From contig CM026426.1 of NCBI GenBank assembly GCA_014871385.1, positions 17,112,183 to 17,176,182 on the forward strand: a DNA stretch of 64,000 nt, in the 5' to 3' direction. The notes below the pieces were generated by a model, which was given only the letters and a program-made list of their open reading frames with translations, did not search any database and had not been told where the DNA came from. Below, piece by piece: positions 36,361 through 46,890 of the stretch (its first letter is position 1; each line of letters opens with the position of its first letter). The DNA comes from Ceratodon purpureus. Lineage: Eukaryota; Streptophyta; Bryopsida; Pseudoditrichales; Ditrichaceae. The translations under genes and the position numbers were made by a program.

Positions 36361-39105
36361 CATGAATGCAAAATCTTCAAACGTTGATGCCTCACTCCGG
36401 AGAAAATCCCCGACGGAACTGTTAATTACCTGCTCTTGGTACTTCACACCTTCTGGAGCGCGTTGAACAAGAGAGGTCCGCAAAGTTGACAAATAGCCAC
36501 CTCCAATCTCCTAGTGACATGTGAATGGGATTTGGAGGACCTAGCTTCGGATTGTGCTCCATCCATATCATGCCTGCCCTTCTTTGAAGATCCTGCCTGC
36601 TCATTGTCTTCTCCACTAGCTCGTTTGTTGCCCTTAGCAGGTTCTTTAGCACCTATTACAATACTTGAGGAGCCTCTTTCTTACCCGCAAGAGCACCCCC
36701 TCTGGATTTTGCCTTGAGGCCTTTCCGGCTGCGACCTCAAGCTGTGCTGGATGCTCCTCGTCCTCTTTAGCAGCAACAATGGGGCGTTGAAACGAGGGCT
36801 CTACTGACCGCCGGTATTCAAGCTCATGCGGAGGAGTGTCACTTGGATCGATCTCCAAGTACCAATGGCATTTGAATAAATGTTCCTCACTCCAATCCAG
36901 TGCTTGGTCAGCGGTGAACATGCAGTCTTTGTTATTGAGGTTAAGCCAACTTGCAAAGCAGGGATGTGCCTTGGGCACAAGCTTCTCTGCTTGTAAAACA
37001 TGTATCCAATAGCTACAATCATGACACAAAATTTTGTTATTATAAGTAAGAGAACCTAAAATGCGTGCTTGCAATTTTCCACTGCTTCATAATTAGTGCA
37101 AACAAAAAACATAGAGTGGAGGGTAAGAACTCACTGGTAAATGAGGCGATTCATGGCACGTATGCCATGTGGCTGCTTCGGGCTTCCCCATTTCGCGGAC
37201 TTTTGAATCTCCTTGTTGAGAATAGGCTTGTTGAAAGCGTAGTTGACTCGATTCGATGCGACGTAGGCCTCAAAATTTATATTCGGTTTGATATCCGTGA
37301 GTGCGTAATCACTAACAACATCCGCGTAGAACTCAATAGATTTCACCTTCAACATATGCTAGAATACATATTTATGAAGGTAAGTGTTGAATGTACTGTC
37401 ATTGAACGGATGAAGGGGAAACTTCTTAAGCTTCTTGTTTGCATCTGATGAGTTCCAGATTCTTAAGAATCTGCTCTTTTTCCATCGAAGGTATTGAGGA
37501 AGAAGCTAGGTTCTATAACTTCTCAATTGTCATCTCCGGGGTCGAGTTCGTCGACCAATGCTTGGCAGTCTGAATAATATAATAAAAAATGAATAAGTGA
37601 TACTCGTGACTTAAGCTCTATTGATTAGCTCGACATCATTTAATCTTGTGACAGATAACAATGGCTATCACCATATTATTCCATTCACTCACGAACGAGT
37701 AATCTCAATAGTCACTGCAATCAAATTTGCAACTTTAAACTCTAACAAAGACATGAGTCACTCACTGCACCCGAGTATGCAACTCAGTTTCGACCCAAAG
37801 TCATACTATGTAGAGCACTCCTTGACGTCATGTGCTGAACGAGCCGTTCGGTGCAGAACACACTTTTCCAGATTAATTAGAAACCATGAAACCAGCAACC
37901 AGGGAACTGAAGGAGGTCAGGATGCATATCAATTGTACAGTACGATTATCATTAATGAAATAACATACGAAAAGTCAGTGCACTACGAGAGCTAACGTAG
38001 TAATCTCAATTTCAAAACTCGAACATGTTATTCTACCATCAGATGATCTACAGCCTATCACAATTTCTGATCGACATTTGTAAGAAAAGCAAAAAGATGT
38101 ATAAAGTAGAGATTAAATCTCAGTTAATTTCGTAAGCCATTTACGTTTAAAATGCCTTGATAGTTTGATTGTCTTAGTAAATGCATCTCTTTCCTTTCAC
38201 ATAGAATTCTAAGCTGTTTTTGAGTCTTGTGTGCAGGGTAGAATAATCAGACCTCTCAAAGCATTACAGAAACTACCACTCACGAAGTGTTAGCCTTGTG
38301 ATTCTTCTGAAACGGGATCACTCGATACATGCATCTGGCAAACACGTTTGATGATATTTACAATTCATTTACAATTCTCAAATAAAACTGCAGCCGCATT
38401 TATCAGTATGACGCATACTAAGTCCATGGACCTATTGGCCAAAAACGAAATCGGCTTTGAAGGGGATATTACCGCTGCATATCTTGATAGCAGGTTAGCA
38501 AAAGATGTACCCTGAGTTTAATGCTGCTATTGTATAAGACCTGGATCGATCACCTGACTTAGGCTTCAGCTTCCAACAGGGTACCATAATCGGTCAAAGT
38601 ATCTGAGAAAGCTCAACCATGTTGAATGAGGCCTTGTGGTGAATGATGCGTTCGGTGCAGAACACTCCCACATGGACCGGTCAGAGGTCGCCAGCAGTTC
38701 GAGTTCATTCATAGTGCCGGTCTGATGAATTAGTGTCTTCTAGTGGTGTTCGGCACAGAACACCCCTAGGTCGAAAAGCTGAGAGTGGACCCTACGAGTT
38801 ACACGGGTCACTTCTTCCTTACAGATCGAGTTCATTCATAGTATAAAGAGAACATTTTATATGTCTAACTAAGAGAATTCAAGGAAGTTTGTATCATGGT
38901 ATAATTTGAATGAGCATTACCTCGGTCAGAAATAATTTCCCATTTGGAGGATTTGAAATCGTCAACAACTTGTTAAATGCAGAGGAGAAGCTTTTTCGTT
39001 TTTCTTCCATTGCTCCACTAATTGCTTGTAGCAGTCCATCTGCCGTGCGCCTACGTCTTCTTCGTATTTTCTCTGACCTTCATCACCAGCCTCCGTGATC
39101 TCTTG
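36361..39105 (-). pseudogene. Middle exons of the split gene
   Basis: Exon 39105-38921 begins QEITEAGDEGQRKYEEDVGA and shifts frame near 38990, then reads FNKLLTISNPPNGKLFLTE. The stretch 37500-37135 has FPLHPFNDSTFNTYLHKYVF, an in-frame TAG, then KVKSIEFYADVVSDYALTDI. Exon 37012-36685 has CFASWLNLNNKDCMFTADQA. Exon 36510-36361 has EIGGGYLSTLRTSLVQRAPE. The DNA at 36511-36684 may be an intron, or may include a lysine-rich linker exon (KGNKRASGEDNEQAGSSKKG). No domain could be named in this part. Confidence 0.55.
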
Positions 39106-39328
39106 CTACAATAAACATAAGAGAAATTGTGAGTCTACAAGAATTGAACTTCAGTTTGAAACAATAAACGATTATGAAACAATGGATGCTGCTTACACTG
39201 TAAATGAATTCGATGAACCTTGCTCTTGGTACCGGGTACCACCGCCTTTTTTCCAAGGGTAGTTCAAGTGACTTCAGTGCCGCAGTCATCTCGTCAAGTA
39301 AAAGCACATCCTGAAATTGCTCAAGAGG

Positions 39329-39336
39329 CAGAGATC
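39329..39336. repeat. hAT target-site duplication, left
   Basis: CAGAGATC directly precedes the element end. The identical octamer follows the other end at 61605-61612. Eight bases is the hallmark length for hAT insertions. Confidence 0.95.
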
Positions 39337-39990
39337 CAGGGTTTTCTATGCCGTCGGGTCGTGACTTTTCCGTCGCGACGTCCGAATGGGTCGTGACGGG
39401 GGTCCTCCGACGTCACAATAGGGGTCAGCGTAGGGTCCTTTAGGTCCTGCGAGTAGCGTGGATAAAAGAGTTACTCGGCCCCGTTACGTGGCGTCCTACT
39501 TGGAATTGCGGTGGCCCGGGACGGTGACGTGGATGTCTGGAGGAGTTCCGACGGCGGAGTCGGGCGGACAGAGACGGGCAACCGATTTAGGGTTCAGGGG
39601 CGGACGTGTTTAGGCCTGGCGGACGATTGAGGAGGAACACGACCGTTGAATGCCGGGGAAGTCCGCGAGTGGGCCGGACTGGTAGGCGGACATGGCTCGG
39701 ACGGGCCTGTAGGCGGGCATAATGCGTATCCGGGTGGGCGGACTTGATGCCGATCGTATTGCGGACGGAGGTTGTCGGACCGAGCGGACGCGATGTGGAC
39801 GAACACATACAGGGTGGTCCGCGATGCAGTGGGGTGTTGGGAACATGGCTCGGACGGGCCTGTAGGCGGGATAATGCGTATCCGGGTGGGCGGACTTCAT
39901 GCCGATCGTATTGCGGACGGAGGCTTTCGGACCGGGCGGACGCGATGTGAACGAACACATACAGGGTGGTCCGCGATGCTGTGATTGGGA
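39337..39990. repeat. Left TIR and subterminal region
   Basis: After the TIR comes GC-rich DNA with many CGGAC/GTCCG words. A 153-bp unit is tandemly duplicated: copies start at 39691 and 39844 (CATGGCTCGGACGGGCCTGT) and run to about 39990. Subterminal clusters of short motifs serve as transposase binding sites in known hAT elements such as Ac, so these may have that role. Confidence 0.7.
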
Positions 39991-40736
39991 ACATATTGTC
40001 TTCAATTTTCACACAGCTCAACTGCTTCATGAGCAAATATGAAATTCGAACCATCCGACACTACTGAAGTGACACATTTACCAACTACTTCTCAAACCGA
40101 TATTGAATTCCATCAGATTATATATTGTAATCGAGATGTATCCATTAAAACATGGCTGTCTTGGTAGAAGTTTAGTCAGTGAAAGAGTATAGCTCTGAAA
40201 GTTCCTTATAAAAAACAAGACTTCCATGATAGTAGCTTAGTTATCAAACGAGTATAGGTCCGAAAATTCCTTACAAACAGTCTTTGATCAAAGTTTTCCT
40301 GGTTCGGATGCACAGTTGGGAGTTTAAAAAAGGTAAAGTGTCTAAGCTACTGTAAGAAAATTCACTGCGTAGTCACAATGCAATCCATTCCGTCGCTGAG
40401 ATACAGTCGCAGTCTTCCATGAAATCGGAGGTGGAAAACACTATTTTGATTTCCGGCGGCATGTAGAGGTCGACTTGTCCTTGCGCGCATAATTCCACCC
40501 TCCAATGTCCGAGTTCAAATGCTTGCGCCTCTTTTCTCCCTCTCCGGTATCCGGCGCACTGCCAATCCCCACTCGCGCTGTTGTAGCAAAACTCAGATAT
40601 CAGTTCCGGACCAGCGCAATGGACACTCTAATGCACAGTATCATGTCAAAAACGAATTTCAAAAAAAAATTGCTTATCAGATGCAAGATACAGACTCATA
40701 AGTCGGAAGTTTTTCATATTCGGTTCCGCAACGGAT

Positions 40737-41918
40737 TCAGCAATACTGGAAATCAATGCACATGCGCGACATTGACGTACCTTCGCACTTGAAAAAGCCG
40801 AAGCTGTTCAACCAGTTCTCTGCGAAATGCTCCCCGCATCTTGCGCAGTTCTGACTAAGCGAAGTCCGCACTGCAGCGCACCACGGGTGGTATGGGCAAG
40901 CGCACGACGCAGTCACGAGGTCCATCGCCGGAAACCCTTGGTTACAAAGGGAGCAGCCTTGCACTGTAAGGGTAATTGAGTCGATGTTCTGAGTGGGCGC
41001 TGCGATTCGAGGACTGGGGGCACGGAACATTGATGTAGACGACCATATCTGAAGCTGGCGGAGATTTTCTTTCAAGCCCCTCACCTTGTCCCTTGCATCC
41101 TGCTTTGCAGAAGACAGGCGTTTCTCAACCTCGATGGCCACCGCGAGATCCCTCGCCGACGTTTCAGTTAAATCCTCCTTCATACATTGCACTTCCTCCC
41201 CAGCCTCCAAGATTCTCTGTTCTTCGCCGTGGATTTCGTCCTCGAAGAACCTCAGGAATGTTTCATCAGCAGAGCCTTCGACGACGGACTTCATCGCCCC
41301 CCACTTCTGCAGTTTCGCCTCGGAGGAGTCCATAGTCTCCTCAATGCACCTCAGCTTGATCTGAAGCTTGTACCTGTCCATATCCGTGAGCGGTGGCTTG
41401 GCCGTCTGCCTCAGAAGCGCAGCCCGTTCGTGTGCAACACTATGGGCTGCCACGGCCGTCTCGAAGTCCTTCTCAGCGTCCGCAATCTCGGCTTCCAGGC
41501 CCTTGTAGAGGATTTCGACGTAGGTGGCATTCCGGTCAGGGGTGCGATACAGGACTGTGAGTTCGTCTCCGCTCTCGATTTTCTTACCCCTCCAGCGATC
41601 CTCCGCATACTTTGCCCAGTTCTTTGGGTAGCGATGGAAAACCTCCGAAACGACCGCTCTCGCGAAGCTCTTCGGGAGGAACAAACCAGCAGGAAGCTCG
41701 GGAATTTGAGAGATTGCTGGGTACAGCTCCAACACTCTCGCCTTGACCTCTCCTGAATTCGCTCCGTCGACGAGATATCCCTTCCCAGAAACCCTCTCTC
41801 TGAATATGGACCTTAGCTCCTCATTGCTGACATGGTTGCAGTCGAAGGCGGGGTCCAAACCTGCATTTGGCAACCCAACCTTCACGTGAAAGTAATTCTC
41901 CTTCCCAACTTCTCCCAT
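40737..41918 (-). CDS. Cargo gene 1: coiled-coil/RING-like protein
   Basis: The frame from ATG 41918 gives about 393 residues. I chose this ATG rather than the upstream one at 41975 because it aligns with the paralogue at 20224. Order: an N-terminal domain of about 120 residues (GLDPAFDCNHVSNEELRSIF), a coiled coil (about 140-300), and a C-terminal zinc module with CSLCNQGFPAMD, CACPYHPWC and CARCGEHF. The CxxC/CxCxxHxxC/CxxC pattern is RING-like, suggesting a ubiquitin ligase or adaptor; this is inferred. A splice donor (GTACGT) lies shortly before the stop, as in the paralogue, so a further 3' exon is likely. The frame has no internal stop. Confidence 0.75.
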   Translation of the reverse strand: MGEVGKENYFHVKVGLPNAGLDPAFDCNHVSNEELRSIFRERVSGKGYLVDGANSGEVKARVLELYPAISQIPELPAGLFLPKSFARAVVSEVFHRYPKNWAKYAEDRWRGKKIESGDELTVLYRTPDRNATYVEILYKGLEAEIADAEKDFETAVAAHSVAHERAALLRQTAKPPLTDMDRYKLQIKLRCIEETMDSSEAKLQKWGAMKSVVEGSADETFLRFFEDEIHGEEQRILEAGEEVQCMKEDLTETSARDLAVAIEVEKRLSSAKQDARDKVRGLKENLRQLQIWSSTSMFRAPSPRIAAPTQNIDSITLTVQGCSLCNQGFPAMDLVTASCACPYHPWCAAVRTSLSQNCARCGEHFAENWLNSFGFFKCEGTSMSRMCIDFQYC

Positions 41919-43147
41919 TCTGACCCCTCTCACTCGCAACAGGTATATCCCTCCTCTTCGATCGGACCCTTGCAACCTCAGACCAGCGAACTACAAGTTG
42001 GAACCAGAATGCAATGGCGACTCCAACCAAAACTCTCAGCGATGGCGTGGATTGAATGGAACTGCCCTGGCCATGGCTACCCCTACAGGCAGCCGCCATA
42101 TTTAACGCCAAGGTGGTCATCTCATTATGGTGATTTGAGAGGTTGAGTTCGGATTGGCGACTGTGACTTGACAACATACCTTTCAGGACTTCCTGTCTTC
42201 GTACTCCTCCTTCAACACTCAGTGTATCCAACTAGGCTCCATCATTGCAACATGAATATGGTGTTTCAAATGTCCTGTAGGCTGTGGGTAATAGACGGTT
42301 TAATAGATGGATCAACACAAAATTCATTGCATTCAAAAAAATCTATGCACCTTGTAATTCTACTGAAGTGTCACACCGATCAACTCTCGTGTTCGTAAGC
42401 TCTATTGGGAATTTTCGTTCATGAGTTGGTCACAGTTTGAATTTCACGTTGTTGAAGAGGATTTGTGACATTGTCTCTGCCTAAGCACGGGACACGAGCC
42501 GTATTTCTCGGCCAGTCGTCCGGTCTTTCCGACATTCCTCGTCGCCAGGTTTGAAGACCGAAGTGGTTTAATGTAGCGGACGATTGAGGCCGGATAGGCG
42601 GATGCGGATTGGGGTTTAGAGTCGGAAGGCAATGATATGCGGACGCGGCTGGGGCGGACTGGTAAGCGGGCATGATTCGGACACCAGTAAGACGGATCGG
42701 AGAGCGGGCACAACGAGTACGCGGAGTGGGCGGACTAGATGTCGGACAGTGGTCACTGCAGGAGGGTGTCGGATCGCACGGATTCGAGGTGAACGGGCAC
42801 CATCCGCGGGTGCAGTGGGCAAGGGGGTGGTCCGCGTCGCCCGACTATTTTCGGAGGGTCCGGCGTGGAATAAACGTTGGGTGTTTAGGGCTCTGGTCCC
42901 AATATTGTGGAATTACAATCACTCTATCATGGCTTCGGGGTCAGGAATTTGACAAACAAACTCTATTTACAAATTGATCTGTTCAGAGACGGTACATGAC
43001 CTCCTATGCGCCTAACCTGGGCGAATGCAAACTCGGACCCTGGTGTTCAGAATGATATAGTTATATTCAAATTGTCAGACCACTAAGAAGCGGTACTTGC
43101 GCGTTGGACAAAACGTTTCTAAGGAGTTTTGCATACTCACATGTGAT
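41919..43147. other. Intergenic DNA of the element, CGGAC-rich block
   Basis: The block at about 42540-42870 is dense in GCGGAC, CGGATGCGG and GTCGGA words, like the ends of the element. Other frames here overlap on both strands and look compositional. Confidence 0.5.
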
Positions 43148-45082
43148 TTATGAATGGGTGTCCCGGAAACACATATTCGGTGTTTGCAGATTGTAAGGTG
43201 GTAACTTCAACGTCCTCACAACGTGTGTGACGGTTTGTCTAGCAGCCGGGTTGATCTGGGTCATTTCGTCTAAACCCTGCTCAAAGCGCATCTTAACCCC
43301 GTTAGGATCGCGGTTCTGCTGAAATAGAACCGATGTCGAGTCGGAGTTGTAAATCTGCCTTGCGAGTACTCCAACGCTATAGGACTCTGATTTGTACGTG
43401 TGAGGGTGCTGCTTTGCCATGCGACGTGGGGATTGGGATGAGCCTCTAGAGCCATGCACATGGAACAACTCCGGAGCGGCACAACTGTACATTTCCATGT
43501 GCTTCTTTATCGCGTCTTCGCTCTGTACTCCGTAGTACGAAGGGGCCGATTCGGGCATGAAAGAAGCCATTCCCCAGTCACATATACCTATGAAAATAGC
43601 TCCGTCGCGGTCTGTTGGAAAGTGGAGCATGACATTGTTAGGGTGCAGGTCGCAGTGTAGCACTTCCTCGCCGTGTACCACATCCACAATGCACATGAGA
43701 GCCCAGGCCAAGTGAGCTCGATTTTTTCGGTAAACGACCAGCTTCTTCCGGGCCTCGAAGTCCAGACCTGCGTCTTTGAGGAGTTCCATTTCATGGGTTT
43801 CCCCAAATTTCAAATCGAACGCACGCATGTTCTTCAACGAGCCTCCGTTCCACCATAGCGAGTACGACTCTAGCGTCTTCCGGTTTAGGTATTGCAGCTT
43901 AATCACACCAGGGTCATCAACTCGACATGACATTGCCTCGATAGAGCGTTGATCGCGACTTGTCTTGAAGTCAGTCACCTTCATGGTCTTCCCTGCAAAA
44001 TGAAGCCACCCCGGGATGAAACATGCCTCTGCAACTCGCACCCTTCGCACGATTCCAAACGAACCCTGAAAACTATTTTCGTCTACGGGGATGGCGTAAG
44101 AACCCTTCGGTAGCCACTTAAGACCGTTTCTGTCCCGAGAAGCGATGTCGTCGGCCAGAGCTCTCCCGACAAACTTCGGCAGTGTAGTCCTTCCCTTCCC
44201 CTTCGCGAGGATAGCACCTCTTTTCCAATTCTCCAGCTTCTGTAGGAGCTCGGAGTTTCCCCCACTACATCCCGAACCAGGTCCACACAACATGTTAAAT
44301 GGCACTGTCGAATTGAACAATGGCTCCTGCACCTGTTCCTCGATCCACTGTCCCCAATTGCTCTTCCCTCTATCCTCCTGGAACTCATCCCCCGCCATGC
44401 CTTCCTGCAGTAGTAACCTCAGAGCATTCGAAGCTTTCTCGAGTCCCGCCGGACCATCATTCAAGAATGTACTCTCCAAGTATGGCATGTCGTGGCTTGC
44501 AAACCAGTCCAGGATTATCTTTCTACAGCAAAGCCTAGCCTCCGTGGAATGCTGGTCACACGCGGCTACCTTCTTCCGATGCTTGTGCTTCCTAACCTCA
44601 GAACCGGACGCGGTCGACCCAGACTCCGTTCCTTGCGACCCCCCTGCCCGCTTACTTCCCCTACGCTCTTCAGTAGACGGCGGACACTGGTCGGACGGTG
44701 CCGATGTCCACAATACCCTAGGTAGTGGTTTAGGTGGCGGGACGATTTCCATGGCGGGTGCTTGTACTCCGCTAGAACTTCCCGAGCTCGCTGGACCAGA
44801 CCTAGTGCCTTGGCTGCCGATGTTTTCCGCGGCGTGGCTCCCTATCGCACCGTGTCGCCCCCCAGATCCATGGGTTGCACGAGAGTCGTGACTCCGGGAA
44901 CCATGGCCACCCCGCGTTCCCCGCGCTCGCTGCAAGTGGCCTCCTCCGAGGTTTTCCATCGGGGTGAATTCCTGATTAAACCTGGTTCTCTCTCCGCCAC
45001 GCCCCCCGCCCACCCCAAGTGCTCCGATGGGGCTCCCGTCGGATCGCCATTCCTGATGTATTCGTCCACTCTCGTTTGCCAT
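43148..45082 (-). CDS. Cargo gene 2: protein kinase
   Basis: The frame from ATG 45082 (MANESGRIHQEW) gives about 644 residues and ends in TAA. A splice acceptor (TTCTTTTCCAG) lies just upstream, so a 5' untranslated exon is likely. The first 170 residues are Gly/Ser/Arg-rich and disordered. The kinase domain occupies roughly 330-630: glycine loop SFQGSFGIVRRV, a VAIK-type lysine in FAGKTMK, catalytic loop HCDLHPNNVM (HRD variant HCD), metal loop ICDWGMA (DFG replaced by DWG) and CAAPELF for APE. The catalytic Asp, Asn and metal-binding Asp are kept, so activity is plausible. It does not closely match a plant kinase family I know. Confidence 0.8.
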   Translation of the reverse strand: MANESGRIHQEWRSDGSPIGALGVGGGRGGERTRFNQEFTPMENLGGGHLQRARGTRGGHGSRSHDSRATHGSGGRHGAIGSHAAENIGSQGTRSGPASSGSSSGVQAPAMEIVPPPKPLPRVLWTSAPSDQCPPSTEERRGSKRAGGSQGTESGSTASGSEVRKHKHRKKVAACDQHSTEARLCCRKIILDWFASHDMPYLESTFLNDGPAGLEKASNALRLLLQEGMAGDEFQEDRGKSNWGQWIEEQVQEPLFNSTVPFNMLCGPGSGCSGGNSELLQKLENWKRGAILAKGKGRTTLPKFVGRALADDIASRDRNGLKWLPKGSYAIPVDENSFQGSFGIVRRVRVAEACFIPGWLHFAGKTMKVTDFKTSRDQRSIEAMSCRVDDPGVIKLQYLNRKTLESYSLWWNGGSLKNMRAFDLKFGETHEMELLKDAGLDFEARKKLVVYRKNRAHLAWALMCIVDVVHGEEVLHCDLHPNNVMLHFPTDRDGAIFIGICDWGMASFMPESAPSYYGVQSEDAIKKHMEMYSCAAPELFHVHGSRGSSQSPRRMAKQHPHTYKSESYSVGVLARQIYNSDSTSVLFQQNRDPNGVKMRFEQGLDEMTQINPAARQTVTHVVRTLKLPPYNLQTPNMCFRDTHS

Positions 45083-45852
45083 GGTACCCTGGAAAAGAAG
45101 AAAACAGAACAATCAGCAATTGGTTTTTCGGTAGGCGAGTCAGTTCAGAACCCTGATATAAATTAGCAAGGGTTTGTCTCTGAAATCGGTCCCGTGCTCT
45201 ACTGACCCTCCGGACCCGCGCACTGCCGCTGTCCCGACGGACGCAACAGAGTCTCGGATCCCAACGAGAGGCCTAGAGAGGATGGGAAAGTGAGCGGAAA
45301 ATAAAGGGACACCTTTATATAGGAGACGAGGAAGATCATTGATCTGGGACAATAACTGATTGCTTGGCGATCACCCTTGGAAGGGATCGGTCGGGTGGCA
45401 GACGTAGGATCTAGGCCTGTGAGCGAATTAGGGTTAGCGGGTTGGTCGGATCGCACAGTCGGACTTGGCGGACTGTGAATGCGGACGAGGCGGGTCGTCG
45501 GACGGGGGGGTTGCTATGTCCGCATGGGCTCGCAATCTTATGATGCGAACGGATGGGTCGATCGGTGATTGCACCACGCGTACTCGGACGCATGGGCGGA
45601 CTCGGACCCGGACGCACGGGCGGATTCGGACTCAGACGCATGGGCGGACTCGGACTCGGTCGCATGCGCGGACTGAAGGGATGATACTCTTTATATGGCA
45701 TATATCCAGACTTAGGCGTTGGTGACTCTAGGTGAGTCTTCGGGAAAGGAAAAAGCCAAATGAAGTTATGTTTATGCAATGGTTACTATAGTTATGAAAG
45801 AAAATAAAACATTGTTAATGGTTATCACTCTATAGAGTTCTAGGAGTTCATC
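45083..45852. other. Upstream region of the kinase gene, CGGAC-rich repeats
   Basis: At about 45570-45675 are imperfect tandem copies of a roughly 30-base unit containing GACGCATGGGCGGACTCGGA. More GTCCG/CGGAC words extend from 45440. This is probably promoter and spacer DNA. Confidence 0.5.
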
Positions 45853-46869
45853 TCACTCCGAATCGTCTAATTGCAATGTATCACCTGATCCGGACGCTGC
45901 ACTATTGTGGCCAGGTTGCGTTGGGCCCTCAGACGGCGGAATCGGCGGTGTCGGGACTCTGGAGGGAGGTGCCGACTGGCTTGGGTTCAAACGGGTTCGT
46001 GACGCGTTCCTCGTGGAATTCCCCGGCGGTGTCGCGCTCCTTGGTGTGGCCCCTGAAGTTCCTGAAGTCGAAGCACCACTCGATAGCAAGCGTTGACGAC
46101 ATGATGGCTCCTTCGGCTTGGGCCTCGGTCCTTTCTTATCCAGCCACTTCTTGGTAGCGGGGAGAATTTTGCATAACAATTCTTCTAAAGTGAGAATCTC
46201 TAGCTGCATCGTGTGGTAACCCTGTTCGTAAACCATCTCGTCCCTACTGTTAGCATCCCTATTCCAGTTCGGAAATCCTGCCAATACGTCGGAAGGTGTC
46301 GCAGGCAATCCTTGTGAATTCACTGGATTTGGATTCTCCCCTGGAACCAGCTGGCCCTTTCTACTGTCCCAGTAGTGTTTGCACATCTGGTAAAAGTATT
46401 GCCTGATTCCATCATCGACAGGCTTCCCTGGGTACAACAAATCGGCCGCTTGCATAATGGTCTTCGGTCTCTTTAGCAAGTCCGTAGGCTGAAATTGGTA
46501 CCACATCTCGAGCTGCGACGTGTGTAGTTGCCAGACCCACTCCATTGGTTTATCCTCGAAATTCCCGAGCGGAAAGTTCTCTGGGAACTCTCTTGGATCG
46601 TACGCCCAGCCCCTGGGCATGAAATCCCTCAATCCGAATATCAAATACAGGCGAGGATGGAGAGGGGCTGAGCAGATTGGACTCGCACGTCTTCTTATCA
46701 TCATCGGGATTAAACAATATGGGTGAAATCCATGTTTGCACGTCCCCAGTTGGTAGCACCCCTCCGGGCCAAAAGGATTAAAGCACACGATGCAATTGGT
46801 TCCGTCACTTGTCATTTCGTGCGGGACGGGCCAAGTCAGCGCCTCCCGCAGCTCTTTGGTCTTGCCCAT
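45853..46869 (-). CDS. Cargo gene 3: RING-type zinc protein
   Basis: 338 residues from ATG 46869 to TGA. A zinc module stands near the N-terminus (about 25-70): NCIVCFNPFG, then CKHGFHPYC and ICSAP, a RING-H2-like C-H-H-C order. The middle is Trp/Tyr-rich (DKPMEWVWQLHTSQLEMWYQ), and the last 90 residues are Pro/Ser/Thr-rich. It begins 21 bases after the stop of the preceding coiled-coil frame and in the same phase, with a TAG and a TAA between them. Such spacing is odd for separate eukaryotic genes. They may once have formed a single coiled-coil/RING protein, like cargo gene 1, or be joined by splicing. Confidence 0.65.
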   Translation of the reverse strand: MGKTKELREALTWPVPHEMTSDGTNCIVCFNPFGPEGCYQLGTCKHGFHPYCLIPMMIRRRASPICSAPLHPRLYLIFGLRDFMPRGWAYDPREFPENFPLGNFEDKPMEWVWQLHTSQLEMWYQFQPTDLLKRPKTIMQAADLLYPGKPVDDGIRQYFYQMCKHYWDSRKGQLVPGENPNPVNSQGLPATPSDVLAGFPNWNRDANSRDEMVYEQGYHTMQLEILTLEELLCKILPATKKWLDKKGPRPKPKEPSCRQRLLSSGASTSGTSGATPRSATPPGNSTRNASRTRLNPSQSAPPSRVPTPPIPPSEGPTQPGHNSAASGSGDTLQLDDSE

Positions 46870-46890
46870 CCCCCATTACTGATCCCGCTT